Assembly (NCBI GenBank): GCA_011800155.1
Contig: JAALGH010000011.1
Location: forward strand, 868,001 to 932,000
Direction: 5' to 3'
DNA length: 64,000 nt
Source: Flammulina velutipes
Lineage: Eukaryota; Basidiomycota; Agaricomycetes; Agaricales; Physalacriaceae
Under the pieces are notes generated by a model. That model was not told where the DNA came from. It did not search any database and saw nothing but the letters and a program-made list of their open reading frames with translations. The position numbers and the translations under genes are program-made. How positions within the stretch are numbered: the first letter of the stretch is position 1; every line of letters begins with the position of its first letter. Positions 1 through 9,830 of the stretch are shown here, piece after piece.

Positions 1-1106
1 GGGCTACGACTCGTTCGTCCTTTATGACGGCGTTGAGGCGGTGGAGTGGGCGACGGAGATCGAGGGCGGCGACGAGACGGTGGTGGTGGCGAACGGGAGC
101 CCGAAGGTGACAGACGACGTCTGGGAGGCGAACCGTTGTTGTATGATGGTGATCTCCGCCTCGGCTTCCGGTCTGGAGAGCGATTACGAGGCGAGCTCGC
201 GACAGACGACGGTGTGCGAGATCGACGTCTGCCTGGTGGTGTCCGAGAACGGGAACGAGAACGCCGTCTTGGTGGAGAGCGAGAGAAACGACGACGAGAC
301 TATGGAAATGTCAGAAAACTCTTAAAGAATAGATTTTCGCACGCACTCCGCCAGGAGGAGGGGGACCGCCACCACGGCCACCCCATCCACCATCCCTCGA
401 CCGTGGCGGTCCATCATCGAAGCCGCCTCGACCACCGCCTCTGCCAGATCCTCGACCTCGACCGCGTCCTCTTCCTCGTCCCCGATCCATCTCCCTGATT
501 TCGTCCAACCGAGAGCGCCTGTCCCGTTCGTCGAACGCACGCGAATCTTTTTCGCGCGCACGTCGCATTTCTTCCTTCTTCTCTTCGATGAATGTCCGCG
601 GAACGCCAGCCAAGTCGGTCTGAGCTTCAATCAGGAGTTTCCAGAGGGCTGTCATAAACGCAGGCGTGTCCTTCGTCAGGAAACCAGTCAGCTTAATTTG
701 CATCTTCCGCGGGTCGGGAGACTGCATTCTAGTAAGAAGGATGTCACAGAAAGGATTGAGGAACATACGCGGTCCTGCTCATCCTCTAGTAACCCCATAG
801 CATACTCAATAACAATTTCGTCCTCAAATCCGACCAGTTCAGTAATCTTCTTGACAATCCAAGGCCTGATAACGTTCAAGTTCACTTTCCGCATGTCAAC
901 CTGCAAGCGCATAAGCGAGAATACCAGGTAAAACATACAAACATACCTTCTTCTCAAACTCCGGCGGAAACTTGAGGCTTTTCAACAGTTTCTTTTCCTT
1001 GTCAGAAAACCGAGTGTCCTGGTCAGCAGAAGTGCCTTTGAAGAAGCCTGTGTTGCTATTAGCATCCTGTATACGTCTTGCAAAGAGCCATACCAGCGTC
1101 AGCCAT
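1..1106 (-). CDS. SRRM1/SRm160-like PWI-domain splicing factor, 3' end cut by window
   Basis: Read from the start codon at 1106-1104, a 13-nt first exon (MADAG) joins over a 46-bp intron to FFKGTSADQDTRF, which matches the N-terminus of SRm160-type proteins. Two further short introns lead through the PWI domain (VDMRKVNLNVIRPWIVKKI, then PDPRKMQIKLTGFL and ALWKLLIEAQTDLAGVP). After the domain come a charged helix (EEKKEEMRRAREKDSR), an RGRGRG stretch and, at 1-310, a long Arg/Ser-rich tail (SRSPPRRRSRSRSRTPP type). Known role of the family: a nuclear SR-related coactivator of pre-mRNA splicing, with the PWI domain binding nucleic acid. The C-terminus lies beyond the left edge. Assignment rests on PWI motif order plus the RS tail. 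Confidence 0.88.
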
Positions 1107-1417
1107 GATGGAAGGAAAGACGAACGAGATACACTTATGGTTAGGGTTTATTTAGACGAACTAATATTCCCACGGGGGTCTATAATCTTTTCCGCTTACG
1201 CCCACGACTCGTGTTCTTCGTGTCTTGCTGCTTTGAAGCCTTGTCGGGCTCATACCTTCAAAATCGATTGCTACTCTCATCAGCCAGAAAGGCTGTCTCG
1301 GGTAGCGCTACCCCATTGCCGGCCCCGTCGGCAGTGACCAACGGTCCAACGGATATCCGCTGGCCGCTTTTCAGTTAAATACCAAGCTGTCACTGTTTCG
1401 TTCATCTCTTAGAAATC

Positions 1418-2503
1418 ATGTCATCAACTCCCAACGACAATGAGTTCACCAAACTTGGCAGCTTCGTGTACCTCCGTAGGCCCACACAACCTGTAAAAGA
1501 TGACAATGCACCCAAGTATGTCTTTCTCCTATTCGGCTACCAAGTACGCTACTTACTGTTGACAGTATAATCATAGTCTTCGGATGGAGTGAGAGCACGT
1601 CCATTTACACTACTTTCAGGCACTAAATATTGTACAGTGGGGGCCCAGTTGCGTCACATCCACAAGTACACTCAGGTATACGAACAAATGTACCCCGGCG
1701 CGACCCAGATCGTTATCATGAGCGCGCCCCACTTCTTTTGGAGCTCAGAAAAAACACTCGTGCGCCGCCCCGACCAGAGACCATACGACACCTTCTGACT
1801 GACGCCACAGATCAAAGCCATCACCCCCGCCGTAGAAACCCTAGAGGCGCTGGGTATTATTCCGGGCCAGTCTACCACAGTCTCCGACCCTATACCCAGG
1901 ATACTGGCACATGCATTCTCAAACGGTAGCGTTGTTCAACATCAGCAAGGACTCTAAATCTCACGTCTCATACTAGGCGGTTCCTACAATATGATCACAC
2001 TAGGAAAAGCACTGTCCATGCGGTATCCACCTACAACCCCTCTCCCCGTCAGCGCGGTCATCATTGACTCAGCACCCGGCGGAGGTGGGCTCAAGAATGC
2101 CGTAGATGCGTTCACGTCCCACATCAGTACCCCAGTCAAGCGCCTCATCTTCAAAGCTCTCATCACAGCTGTCTATGTTTTCGGCTACATACTTGGCCCT
2201 CTCATTGGCAAGAAAACCACCTTGCAGAAGATCGAATATCAACTAGGAAACCGCCGTTTGCTTCCATGGGCACACAAAGACACGCCACGCTTATACCTCT
2301 ATTCCAAGAAAGATAATATGGTACCATGGACGGATACCCAAGCGCATCTTTTCAGATGCGAGCAGCTGGGGCTGAACACCACGTCGATACTTTTCGAGAA
2401 CAGCCCGCATGTTGCTCACGCTAGGGCCTATCCAAAGCGATACTGGGAAGCTGTGGCGAAGATTTGGGAAGCCGCCACCCTTCTGCCTCTACCGTCGACT
2501 TAG
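1418..2503 (+). CDS. TMEM53/DUF829 family alpha/beta-hydrolase-like protein
   Basis: Starts MSSTPNDNEFTKLGSFVYLR at 1418. Introns after about codon 33, near 1590 and at about 1927-1978 restore one reading frame. Conserved blocks are IIIVFGW, GAQLRHIHKYTQVYEQMYPG, QIVIMSAPHFFW, HAFSNGGSYN (the nucleophile-elbow-like segment of this family), PRLYLYSKKDNMVPW (acid region) and SPHVAHARAYPKRYW (the His segment). The order FGW - SNGG - YSKKD - H is that of DUF829/TMEM53 proteins, which have an alpha/beta-hydrolase fold and in animals sit at the nuclear envelope. A hydrophobic stretch (KALITAVYVFGYILGPLIG) is present. Substrate unknown. Stop at 2503. Confidence 0.85.
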
Positions 2504-2766
2504 CATCATCTAAGTTTAGTTGACTGCCATACCAGTGTTTGAATTCCTTAGGCTCGAGTATCTTCTCCCACTATCCAAATGTCAGGCTTCTGAAGATAGG
2601 TAGCTTCGCACCGACTGATGAAATTTAAATTTGGAAGGCCTAGATTCTCATCGTTATCTGATAAGGAACGCAAAGTCGTCCCTAAATGTTTATGATGCTG
2701 CGCAACTCCGGACACACGGTCGTTTAGCATGATAAAACATTCGTCGCCCTCCTTGCTTGACCAGTC

Positions 2767-4632
2767 ATGTACTGGTTCAAGTTCACGCTCATCGCTACCG
2801 TCGTCTCCGCCACTCAGACTCCATTTCATTCCCTCCAGTCCAACCACGATCAAACTACTCGGGAATGGGATTTTGACCAAAAGCCGAACGTGAACGCAAC
2901 CGGACACCTCATATTCGACACCGTTAGTTCTCTACTCCAGCATTGGCCTAACACACGGTATCGAAATGGTACGTTTCCCTCTCTCTCTCTCTACTTATCT
3001 ACATCTCTGAATTCCACCCAACAGGCCACAACTTGATTCCCGGAATTGTGCCCATCGGCACCCTACTCTATCACGGTCGTGGCGATGCGAAAGTCCCTAC
3101 CGAACCCCAATGGACCGCTACGGATCCGGAACACTCCTACGCGTTCTGTCGCGGTACGAAGGAAGCTGGATGCTGGCAGCTCACCCTCGTCACCACCCGT
3201 CCACTCAACCTCCTCTACTTCGACGGAAGCTCTGCCGCCAAAATGAAGACAGGTCCGATGGACACACAGGATATCGTCGCGTGGAGGCAAATCCTCCCCG
3301 ACCGCTACTTCGAGGAGAAGCGCCGCCTCCAGGACCTGTGTGATTGGGGAACTCCTCTTGGGCTGGATGGGTTTGTGAGGATGGAAATGGACTTGTGAGT
3401 ACTTACATCTTCTTGCGGCGATTTTCTTTTTTGATGGATCTGTAGCGAGATTTTGCTGTGCGATTTTACGGCTGGGGTGGGTGTGGAGTCATTGTTAAAT
3501 CTCCATGCTCAACCGAGGGGAGGGCCAGGGAGACCAGGACCGGGAGGACCAGGCGGACCACCAGGCGGACCACCAGGCGGACCACCAGGCGGACCACCAG
3601 GTGGACCAGGAGGACCAGGAGGAGGAGGACCGGGTGCGCCACCACCACCACCGCCTTACGGAGATCACCCTCCCATTCCTTCATCCATGGTCCCAAATGA
3701 CATTGGCGCTTTTGGATTCTCTGAGGTCACTCACTCTGGTTCTTGGCACAACCGTTTCCCGGGCGACACACGCATTCAACTTGACATCGCGCGAATGGTC
3801 TCCTTCTATGACACCGATCTGGTGCCGAGCCTCGTCCCCGAACGGTTACAACAAGAGAGGTGGTTCCATCGTCTAGCAGGTATCAGCGTAGAGGATGTCG
3901 ATAGAGTCATGAACAAACTCGAGGAAGCCGTACAGACGCCTCATGGGATGGGATCAAGCGTGGACTGGACAACTCTTGTTCATGTCATAGTTGACCGTTT
4001 CGCGACTAGACTAGAGATGGTTCAGCATCTCTTGAACAAGACCACAGACTCGGGCGATGGAACGGAGGACTTGAAGAAGGCAAAGAGGGTACAGAGCCAG
4101 CTCAAGGCGATGACGCTTCCTTACAACGTGAATTCCGCGCACCCTTCGAGCTCGGACGACTTATCGTGGGCGTCCCCTGTATTTGAGCTATGCGCTACCA
4201 CTCATACGCGTTATATCTCGACGTCTGTGGAGCTGACATCTGGGGAATCTCTCTTGTTACGTTCCATCGAGGAAACGAATAGGGAGATATGCCGTGTTGC
4301 TACCAAGATGTGGGCGCAAGGCGTTCTTGCTGGATTGGATGACATGATTGAGGCGCCTACTGGTTTAGACGACCGATCTCTGGGAGGTTTACTTTCTGAA
4401 TGGTCTGAGGCGGTTAGCGGACTCATGGCATGGCTCGACTGGAGTATTTGGGTTAAATGTCGTCCAGAGTGTGACTTTGAGGTTAGTTTGCTTACTTCGA
4501 AAAACGGGGACGATGCTGATGTTTTTTTAGGAATATTGCTACCTCCCTACATGGCCGTTTGGCAGGGAGGATCGCAATGAAGATGAGATTGAGAAGCCAC
4601 AGCCGAGATGTATCAGTAGATTCTCTGATTGA
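2767..4632 (+). CDS. Secreted protein of unknown function with Gly/Pro-rich insert
   Basis: Four exons are joined by introns near 2969-3024, 3396-3446 and about 4480-4530. The N-terminus (MYWFKFTLIATVVSATQT) is a plausible signal peptide. The core block, roughly GHNLIPGIVPIGTLLYHGR ... DPEHSYAF ... LLYFDGSSAAKM ... GPMDTQDIVAW, resembles a conserved fungal protein family seen only as 'hypothetical'; I know no function for it. A low-complexity GGPPGGPP segment (3540-3650) separates this core from a C-terminal half rich in conserved Trp and acidic residues. The last exon ends RCISRFSD at 4632. N-glycosylation motifs (NATG, NKTT) fit secretion. Confidence 0.75.
3535..3655 (+). repeat. 12-bp tandem repeat (Gly-Gly-Pro-Pro codons)
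   Basis: At least four near-perfect 12-bp copies of the type ACCAGGCGGACC, followed by degenerate ones, coding in frame for GGPPGGPP and ending GGPGGGGPGAPPPPPP. It lies inside the secreted-protein gene, does not disturb the frame, and is a likely site of length polymorphism. Confidence 0.85.
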
Positions 4633-4752
4633 AGTTTGCGAGCAAGTATACCACGTACAGTATGTACTACTTACAAATTACTGAGAAGACGGGCCGCCGG
4701 CCCGGCACATAACCGCAGCTGGAGCCTGGTTTGAACTTGCCCTCCTACCACC

Positions 4753-5667
4753 ATGTCCATTGACCCTAGCAATCCTGATCATCTCGCCTTCATCGCATTT
4801 GGTTTTGACGGTTTCAAGAAAACTCGACGGCGCCATGGCGTAGTCGAAATCGACGACGAAAAGCTCACGACTACTTCGCGCTTTCTCGATAGTCTTACAC
4901 ATCTAGCCATCCCCAAATCATCTAACCAAGTTGTAGCCGTTGGGGCAGATCTCAAGGATGACGGTGTGAACATCATCGTCGCCGAAAACAACGCTGTCGA
5001 CTCGCAAGTAATTGAACACATCCAGCACATCATGGCCGCCCTCTATGAAATCCGTCATACCTTTCGGGAACTTGAACGTCAAGTCACAACAGCTCCTCTT
5101 GTTTCATCCACTAAGCGACTTGTACACTCGTTCGGATACATCGCTGACGACGACACGCGTCTTATTCCATCGCTCCTCAGAGAGCTAGAGCTCTCGATAC
5201 TGCGTCATTCACCCCCGAAAGCGTCTGCCCGTATTCGCAAGGATCTTCGATACTCAATCTTCATCAAATTGGTCAAACGCTTTCTTACTCTTTGCGACGG
5301 TACTAGTGCTACTGGTCAAGAAGGCGGCTATGAGGGCCCCAAGATGTCTCCTCCTGACATGAGAAGGCTAAGCATGACAGTCGAGATCATGCGTTCTGCC
5401 TTGAAAAACCCTTCTCAACTGACGGACCAAAACCTGGCAGATTTCCGTCTATCCTCGTCAGTTCTAGAAGATATTCTGACACGCTACACTGAAGACATGA
5501 CCGCGCTGGCTACATTTTTTCTTTGTGTGTATGTTTATGTATGCTTCCCCATGATGTGCTTCGTCCTGATCTATCTAACAGCTGACCGCACAATCCCATT
5601 GGACGTTCTTCTTTGGCTTTCCAAGATCGGATTCGTTGGCAGGAGAACGTCCGTCCATCTAACTTAA
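4753..5667 (+). pseudogene. OTT_1508-like deaminase family gene lacking the catalytic C-terminus
   Basis: Starts MSIDPSNPDHLAFIAFGFDG and keeps the N-terminal region shared by three other copies in this window: SRFLDSLTHLAI, NQVVAVGADLKDDGVNII, DDTRLIPSLLRELELSILRH. After the first intron (near 5525-5580) only about 27 codons follow (DRTIPLDVLLWLSKIG...), then a stop at 5665-5667. The full-length paralogs run a further ~300 codons and contain the HxE and CxxC zinc motifs, so this copy cannot be a deaminase. It breaks off at GTCCGTCCATCTAA, the same 14 bp that begins every repeat of the tandem array to its right. It may be expressed as an N-terminal fragment; no frameshift lies upstream. Confidence 0.75.
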
Positions 5668-5756
5668 GTACATTATTTGTTTTCCAAGCTATATCAGTAA
5701 CTTTATCTGGTTTAAAAACGCATGCATAGTGGTGTAATTCATAAGTAACGTTCCCT

Positions 5757-6993
5757 TCAAGGTAATCTTACATTAAACCGCTCGACTGTTCTGGGTAAAA
5801 CACAACTGTAGAAATGCCTCGTGAATCTCCGTTCGACGCTTGGTACTGACATAACGGCAACCTTCCCAATGGACGCCCGCGACACCGTCTCGTCAAGTGT
5901 GCGCCATTGATCTGGCGCATCAAAATCCTCAAGGGTATAGTCGGATGACAACGGTATTCCGAACATGTACATTCGCAGCTCGAGAATATGAGGCGCATCC
6001 TCCCTCGCAAACACCTTCGTCCACCATTCGATGGCTCCGTCCAAAGTGGATACCTCACGAGTCACCGTCCTCATATTCGCAGGACCCAAGCCCGACCTCA
6101 AGGCGACCAAGGAGATGAGGTAGCTGCAAAATCGGAATGTCATTTCCGTACCCTGCGATAAACATAAGAAACAGCGCTGGATATAGAAGTTTGAAGACAC
6201 AACGTACAACGAGCCCTGTCTTTTGCAAAGTGAATCATCAGTGATTTCAGTGCGGGCACATGACAGAGGACGTTGTTGATCCTGGTCACCAAGTTGGTGC
6301 TCATATGAGGGACCTTGAGACGTAGGGTTTCCAGCACATGCAAAGGGAGTCCAAAAGATGGTAGAGCGTCGAGGAAGAGGTGATCCAAGGGAAGGTACAC
6401 TATGAGATACAGTGTCCAGCCATTGGATCCTTGGTATTCCTTCTTTGTGTTTGCCACTGGCAATCTACGTTGTATCGGAGGGTCGGGACCTTTGCATTTC
6501 CATCCGATGTTTGAAGCGCCATTCAGACTCTGTAAATGAGTATAATACTCGCAGATAACAAGCCTGGTGAGCGTGAGCGTGCCTTTCCTCATAAACACGC
6601 TCGAAACCGCCTGGATAAGTTCGCGGAATGCGTCCAGTGATATGATTGGGCGAATTGATTCGACCAGATCCAGCTGCATGTCTCGTATCGGAGCGAGGAA
6701 AGCTTGAAAGTCTGACATGATCAAGAAGTTGGTGTTACGCATTGCTATTGTGCGAACATTGGGAAGGCAACGCAGGAGAGTTGGGGTGAGAAGATGGTTA
6801 TTTCTGCTGGAGAAATTCTCATTGTTGTCGTACATGCAGAATGTGGTGACCGATTGAGCGCGTTCGGGGTGTTCAACAAGGGATCTATAGACTGACTCGG
6901 AGTCGATCTTGTGAATCGTGATCGTGAGGTCTGAATCCTGAAAAGTATGAATTCAGTCGTAACTGATGTTGAAAGAGGTCGTACTGCGGACAT
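5757..6993 (-). CDS. LRR-like family protein, tandem copy 1
   Basis: Minus-strand gene starting MSA at 6993, with a 5' intron placed exactly as in the paralog at 39491. Then come DSDLTITIHKIDSES, EHPERAQSV, LLRCLPNVRTIAM, SDFQAFLAPIRDMQL, DHLFLDALPSFGLPLHVLE and LVTRINNVLCHVPALKSL, followed by a second intron and a C-terminal exon (AIEWWTKVFAREDAPHILEL ... RTLDETVSRASIGKV ... FYSCVLPRTVERF). The spacing of Leu/Pro blocks suggests degenerate leucine-rich repeats, as in fungal F-box/LRR-like proteins, but no F-box is visible. In this copy a 7-bp insertion in the last exon brings in a stop (EYEDGDS*) on the frame conserved in the paralog, so the C-terminus may be lost. Confidence 0.6.
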
Positions 6994-7772
6994 TGGATGT
7001 GTAAGCTGAGAGGGAGCGGTAGGATGGGAAGATACTGAGATACACTGTTGGAGTATTTATGAGACGAGCAGTCTCCCAGCCAACCGAGAGGACAATAAGC
7101 TGGATGCATGTCAATGGCACAGGAAGTCCAAAAGTGGCTCAAGACAATAAGTAAAGACCATATCAGAGGGGACCACTGCTATTGTAGTCTGTAGCAGACA
7201 AAAGAGACCAGTCGAAAGGTGGTGACTGACAGCCGCAACGAAGTAGATTATTGTTGAGCACTGAGAAGCGTAAATGCACGAGCCATCTCTGCACAGCAGT
7301 TCATGTGGAGACCTGTTGACCTCGAAATGTGGCGCAATCAGTGAATTCCGCTCAGTCCTCCTAGGCTAGAGCGGGTTTAATGCGGTGTACCGTAGCTAAT
7401 CACCGCTTTCAAAACGCACGTTGGACGTTTGAAGGAAAGATTCGAGATAGCACAGCCGCATCACATCACCGCAAGCCAAGCGTCCGATGTAAACTTGGCT
7501 TGATTAACTACCACCACCAGTGACTACTACCACCACTTCCACTACGACTTTTGCCGTCGTTGGACTTGCTTGTGCTTGAAGAAGAGTACTTAACGACCAA
7601 GCAGCGTACGTGTTCATCTTCGGCGTCGCGATCTTGTGTTGCTGATCCGGCTTGCAGAACACCTCTTTTCTATTTTTCAACTTTTGACTTTCGTTTCTAA
7701 ACTAGAAAGGTTCGTCGAAATGACTATGAGGAATAGCGCAGCCTGACGTCGCGACACTAGGATAATTTCGCA

Positions 7773-7859
7773 ATGTCGATGCCACCACCACCACCGCCTC
7801 TTCCACCTCATCCAGAGATTCGGTACCATCCTTACGAGTACGATGGGCCGGTGGAGTAA
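7773..7859 (+). pseudogene. Truncated 5' end of SKT5 (copy 1)
   Basis: The first 25 codons of SKT5 (MSMPPPPPPLPPHPE ... YEYDG) with the same upstream leader as the intact gene at 29814. The match ends after CGATGG (7846), where cargo begins, and the frame stops three codons later (PVE, TAA). The leader and promoter region are kept, so a short non-functional transcript reading into cargo is possible. Confidence 0.9.
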
Positions 7860-8039
7860 TCGCCGCCCGTCTGCGTCACGACTGCCCCACCCCCACTCCA
7901 AATCACCCCAGAAACGACGATTCCCCGCGGCACCCATCCCTCACTCTCATCGAACGCAACATCGACGCCTGCTAAAACGATGTCAAGTCGCCGCGCAGGG
8001 ATTCGTCAACACACCTAAATTCGCGGCAACGGACGTGCG

Positions 8040-8265
8040 GAGGGACGTCTTGAGAGGGTCCTACACGTCCGTTCGGGAGCGTCTTGAGAGGATGGCGGCA
8101 GAGGACGTGTCTGTGGAGCGCCGTCGGGACGTCTTGAGAGGACGCGTCTCTGGAGGCTCTCAAGACCTCCCCCCGAGAACGCGTCAAGAAGGACGTCTTG
8201 AGAGGATAGCGGCAGAGGACGCGTCTCTGGAGGGCCGTTCGGGAAGGACGCCTTGAGAAGCTTGC
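8040..8265. repeat. Degenerate minisatellite (GACGTCTTGAGAGG motif)
   Basis: About five diverged copies of GACGTCTTGAGAGG, interleaved with GGCGGCAGAGGACGTGTCTG-type and GGACGCGTCTCTGGAGG-type segments; one copy is inverted (CTCTCAAGACCTCC). It lies ~200 bp inside the left edge of the cargo and recurs at 19061-19286 in copy 2. Confidence 0.75.
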
Positions 8266-8909
8266 GGCAGACGTACATCTTTGATTCGATACGCGTCGTT
8301 GTACTTGGTCAAGGAATATCACCCTGCTTTATATCTTTTCTGCGTGCACGGGCCTTGGATGCCGTTCTGCGCGAATATATGCCGTCGCCAACTCCATCTA
8401 GTCAAGTCTACGGATGCTCGCGCTTGCTCGTTCGTCGTCGATAAACTGGGGCGTTGGATTCCTGGATGGCTGCGAGTCGTGGCTATCGAATGGCACTATC
8501 ACCGAGCGTATCCATTTCCCGAATCTCGTGGGAATAATCAGGATGGGTACCCCAGCAGAGGGTCATATTCACACTACAAGGTGGCCCATTTTCTCAAATA
8601 TCTTTCAATTTTGTCCATAATTTCCCCTCCCCGCAGGGACCACACATGAATTAAAAAAAGTCTAGTACATGGGTTCTTACTATACACGGACGTGACGTCG
8701 CGTGCAGTACAGGGATATACAAAATGAAACCCGTGCGCCACATAGCTCCACACCGGACTCCGCATCAAAGGAGTCTTCAGTGCGTGCGGGCAGTCAACCG
8801 GGCTAACTACTAACTGACATGGCGCGGTCCAGAGGGATTGTCGCTCCCGGAGGAGAGAGCCCACTCTGCCGGATTCCATCTCAGTCCGCTTTTCGGCATC
8901 TACGTGTCG

Positions 8910-9447
8910 ACGAGCGACACGTACCGTAGTAGTTGCCCTGGCGCAAACGGGGAGAAGTGTAAATACGAAGCGAAAATGATAAACTGACCGGTCTCGTCAT
9001 CTCTTTGAAAAGGTTAGCGGAACTGTACTCGAGTGCATGAGAAGCTTACTGAATGTTGTAGGATCCGGCATGGTATGTGGCGTTGAGTGTGAATGTTGCC
9101 GAATGATCTTGGCGTCAATAACACTAAAATGCAAGACTGTGATAGAGGTGAGTACCAGGCAACAAGTTGGCAATGCAGACGTACCCAAGTCCTAGCTTTA
9201 CACCGCGCCGAGTACGAATGTCGCCAAATGACTTGTAGTCTGTCGTGAGCCAGGCGCTGCTAAACGAGGTGAATACGGGACACTAATAGAAGGTTTACAA
9301 ACGTACGGGCAAACTTGAAGCGTGTCCTGTCTGTTCAACTGCTAATGAATACAGGACCGCAAGCTAAACATATGGACGTACCCAGCTTTCCGAAACAGCA
9401 TTACGACAACGTGGTGGGAAGAGAGAGAGGAGAAAAGTGACCGACAT
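8910..9447 (-). CDS. Unrecognised multi-exon gene in cargo (minus strand)
   Basis: From ATG at 9447 (MSVTFLLSLFPPRCR) four or five short exons stay open across introns with GTACGT donors and CAG/TAG acceptors (about 9379-9336, 9300-9251, 9182-9121 and 9046-9000). The reading passes through LNRQDTLQVCPAWLTTDY, KSFGDIRTRRG, VIDAKIIRQHSH and, with an AAAGAG acceptor, DETGQFIIFASYLHFSPF, then another GTACGT donor near 8921. The consistency of donors and frame argues for a real gene. I do not recognise the protein, and the 3' end beyond 8910 is unresolved. An identical copy lies at 19931-20468. Confidence 0.45.
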
Positions 9448-9533
9448 ACTGACCCTTATATAGTAACCGTAGTTACATCACGAGCCACAGACGCGTCGCG
9501 GAAAGCTTGTTGATCCAGTCTGGGCTGTGACAA
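9448..9533. promoter_or_regulatory. Candidate bidirectional promoter between mirrored starts
   Basis: Only 86 bp separate two outward-pointing ATGs. The starts are part of an inverted repeat, GTGACCGACAT (9437-9447) and ATGTCGGTCAC (9534-9544), so both frames begin MSVT. Between them are TATATA (9457-9462) and the hairpin GTAAC-CGTA-GTTAC (9463-9476). A promoter role is inferred from position and the TATA-like box. Copy 2 equivalent: 20469-20554. Confidence 0.4.
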
Positions 9534-9830
9534 ATGTCGGTCACTCTCTCTCTTACTTCCACCATCGACTATTCGTCAGCGACATTCATGCCCGCCAATT
9601 CATTGCCACTTGTTCACCGTTGAGACATATTACGAACGCTTGGAATGCCAGAATCATACTTACGACTCCGACTGTGGCGTATATCGTGGTACGTTCTTTC
9701 GTTGTATGTGTTATTGGGAACGCTAAACTTCATTCAATACATGGCTTGTAGTGGACTGCTTCAACCGCTGAAATACCATGTATTGGCTGTCCGCTCGCCG
9801 CTGGGCTTTTTTTCGGGAAAAAAAGTACGT
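9534..9830 (+). CDS. Unrecognised gene start in cargo (plus strand)
   Basis: ATG at 9534 (MSVTLSLTSTIDYSSATFM) mirrors the minus-strand start. Further downstream, GTACGT...TGTAG bounds an intron near 9700-9750 and leads to an exon coding CPLAAGLFFGKK, the first of five copies of this peptide, followed by another GTACGT donor at about 9826. The frame between the first exon and this one is not resolved: the simple reading stops after NSLPLVHR. Equivalent in copy 2: 20555-20851. Confidence 0.35.

Noticed and set aside
41..498. Plus-strand reading frames at the left edge
   Set aside because: They lie antisense to the Arg/Ser-rich tail of the SRRM1-like gene; RS codons leave the opposite strand open by composition.
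3458..3876. Other frames over the GGPP repeat
   Set aside because: Repeat-driven open frames (RRTTRRTT, QADHQADH); only the frame continuous with the flanking exons is used.
8253..8649. 122-codon frame in the cargo (MIRYASLYLVKEYHPAL...)
   Set aside because: No splice context, no recognisable motif, overlapping alternative frames of similar length. Left as unexplained cargo sequence.
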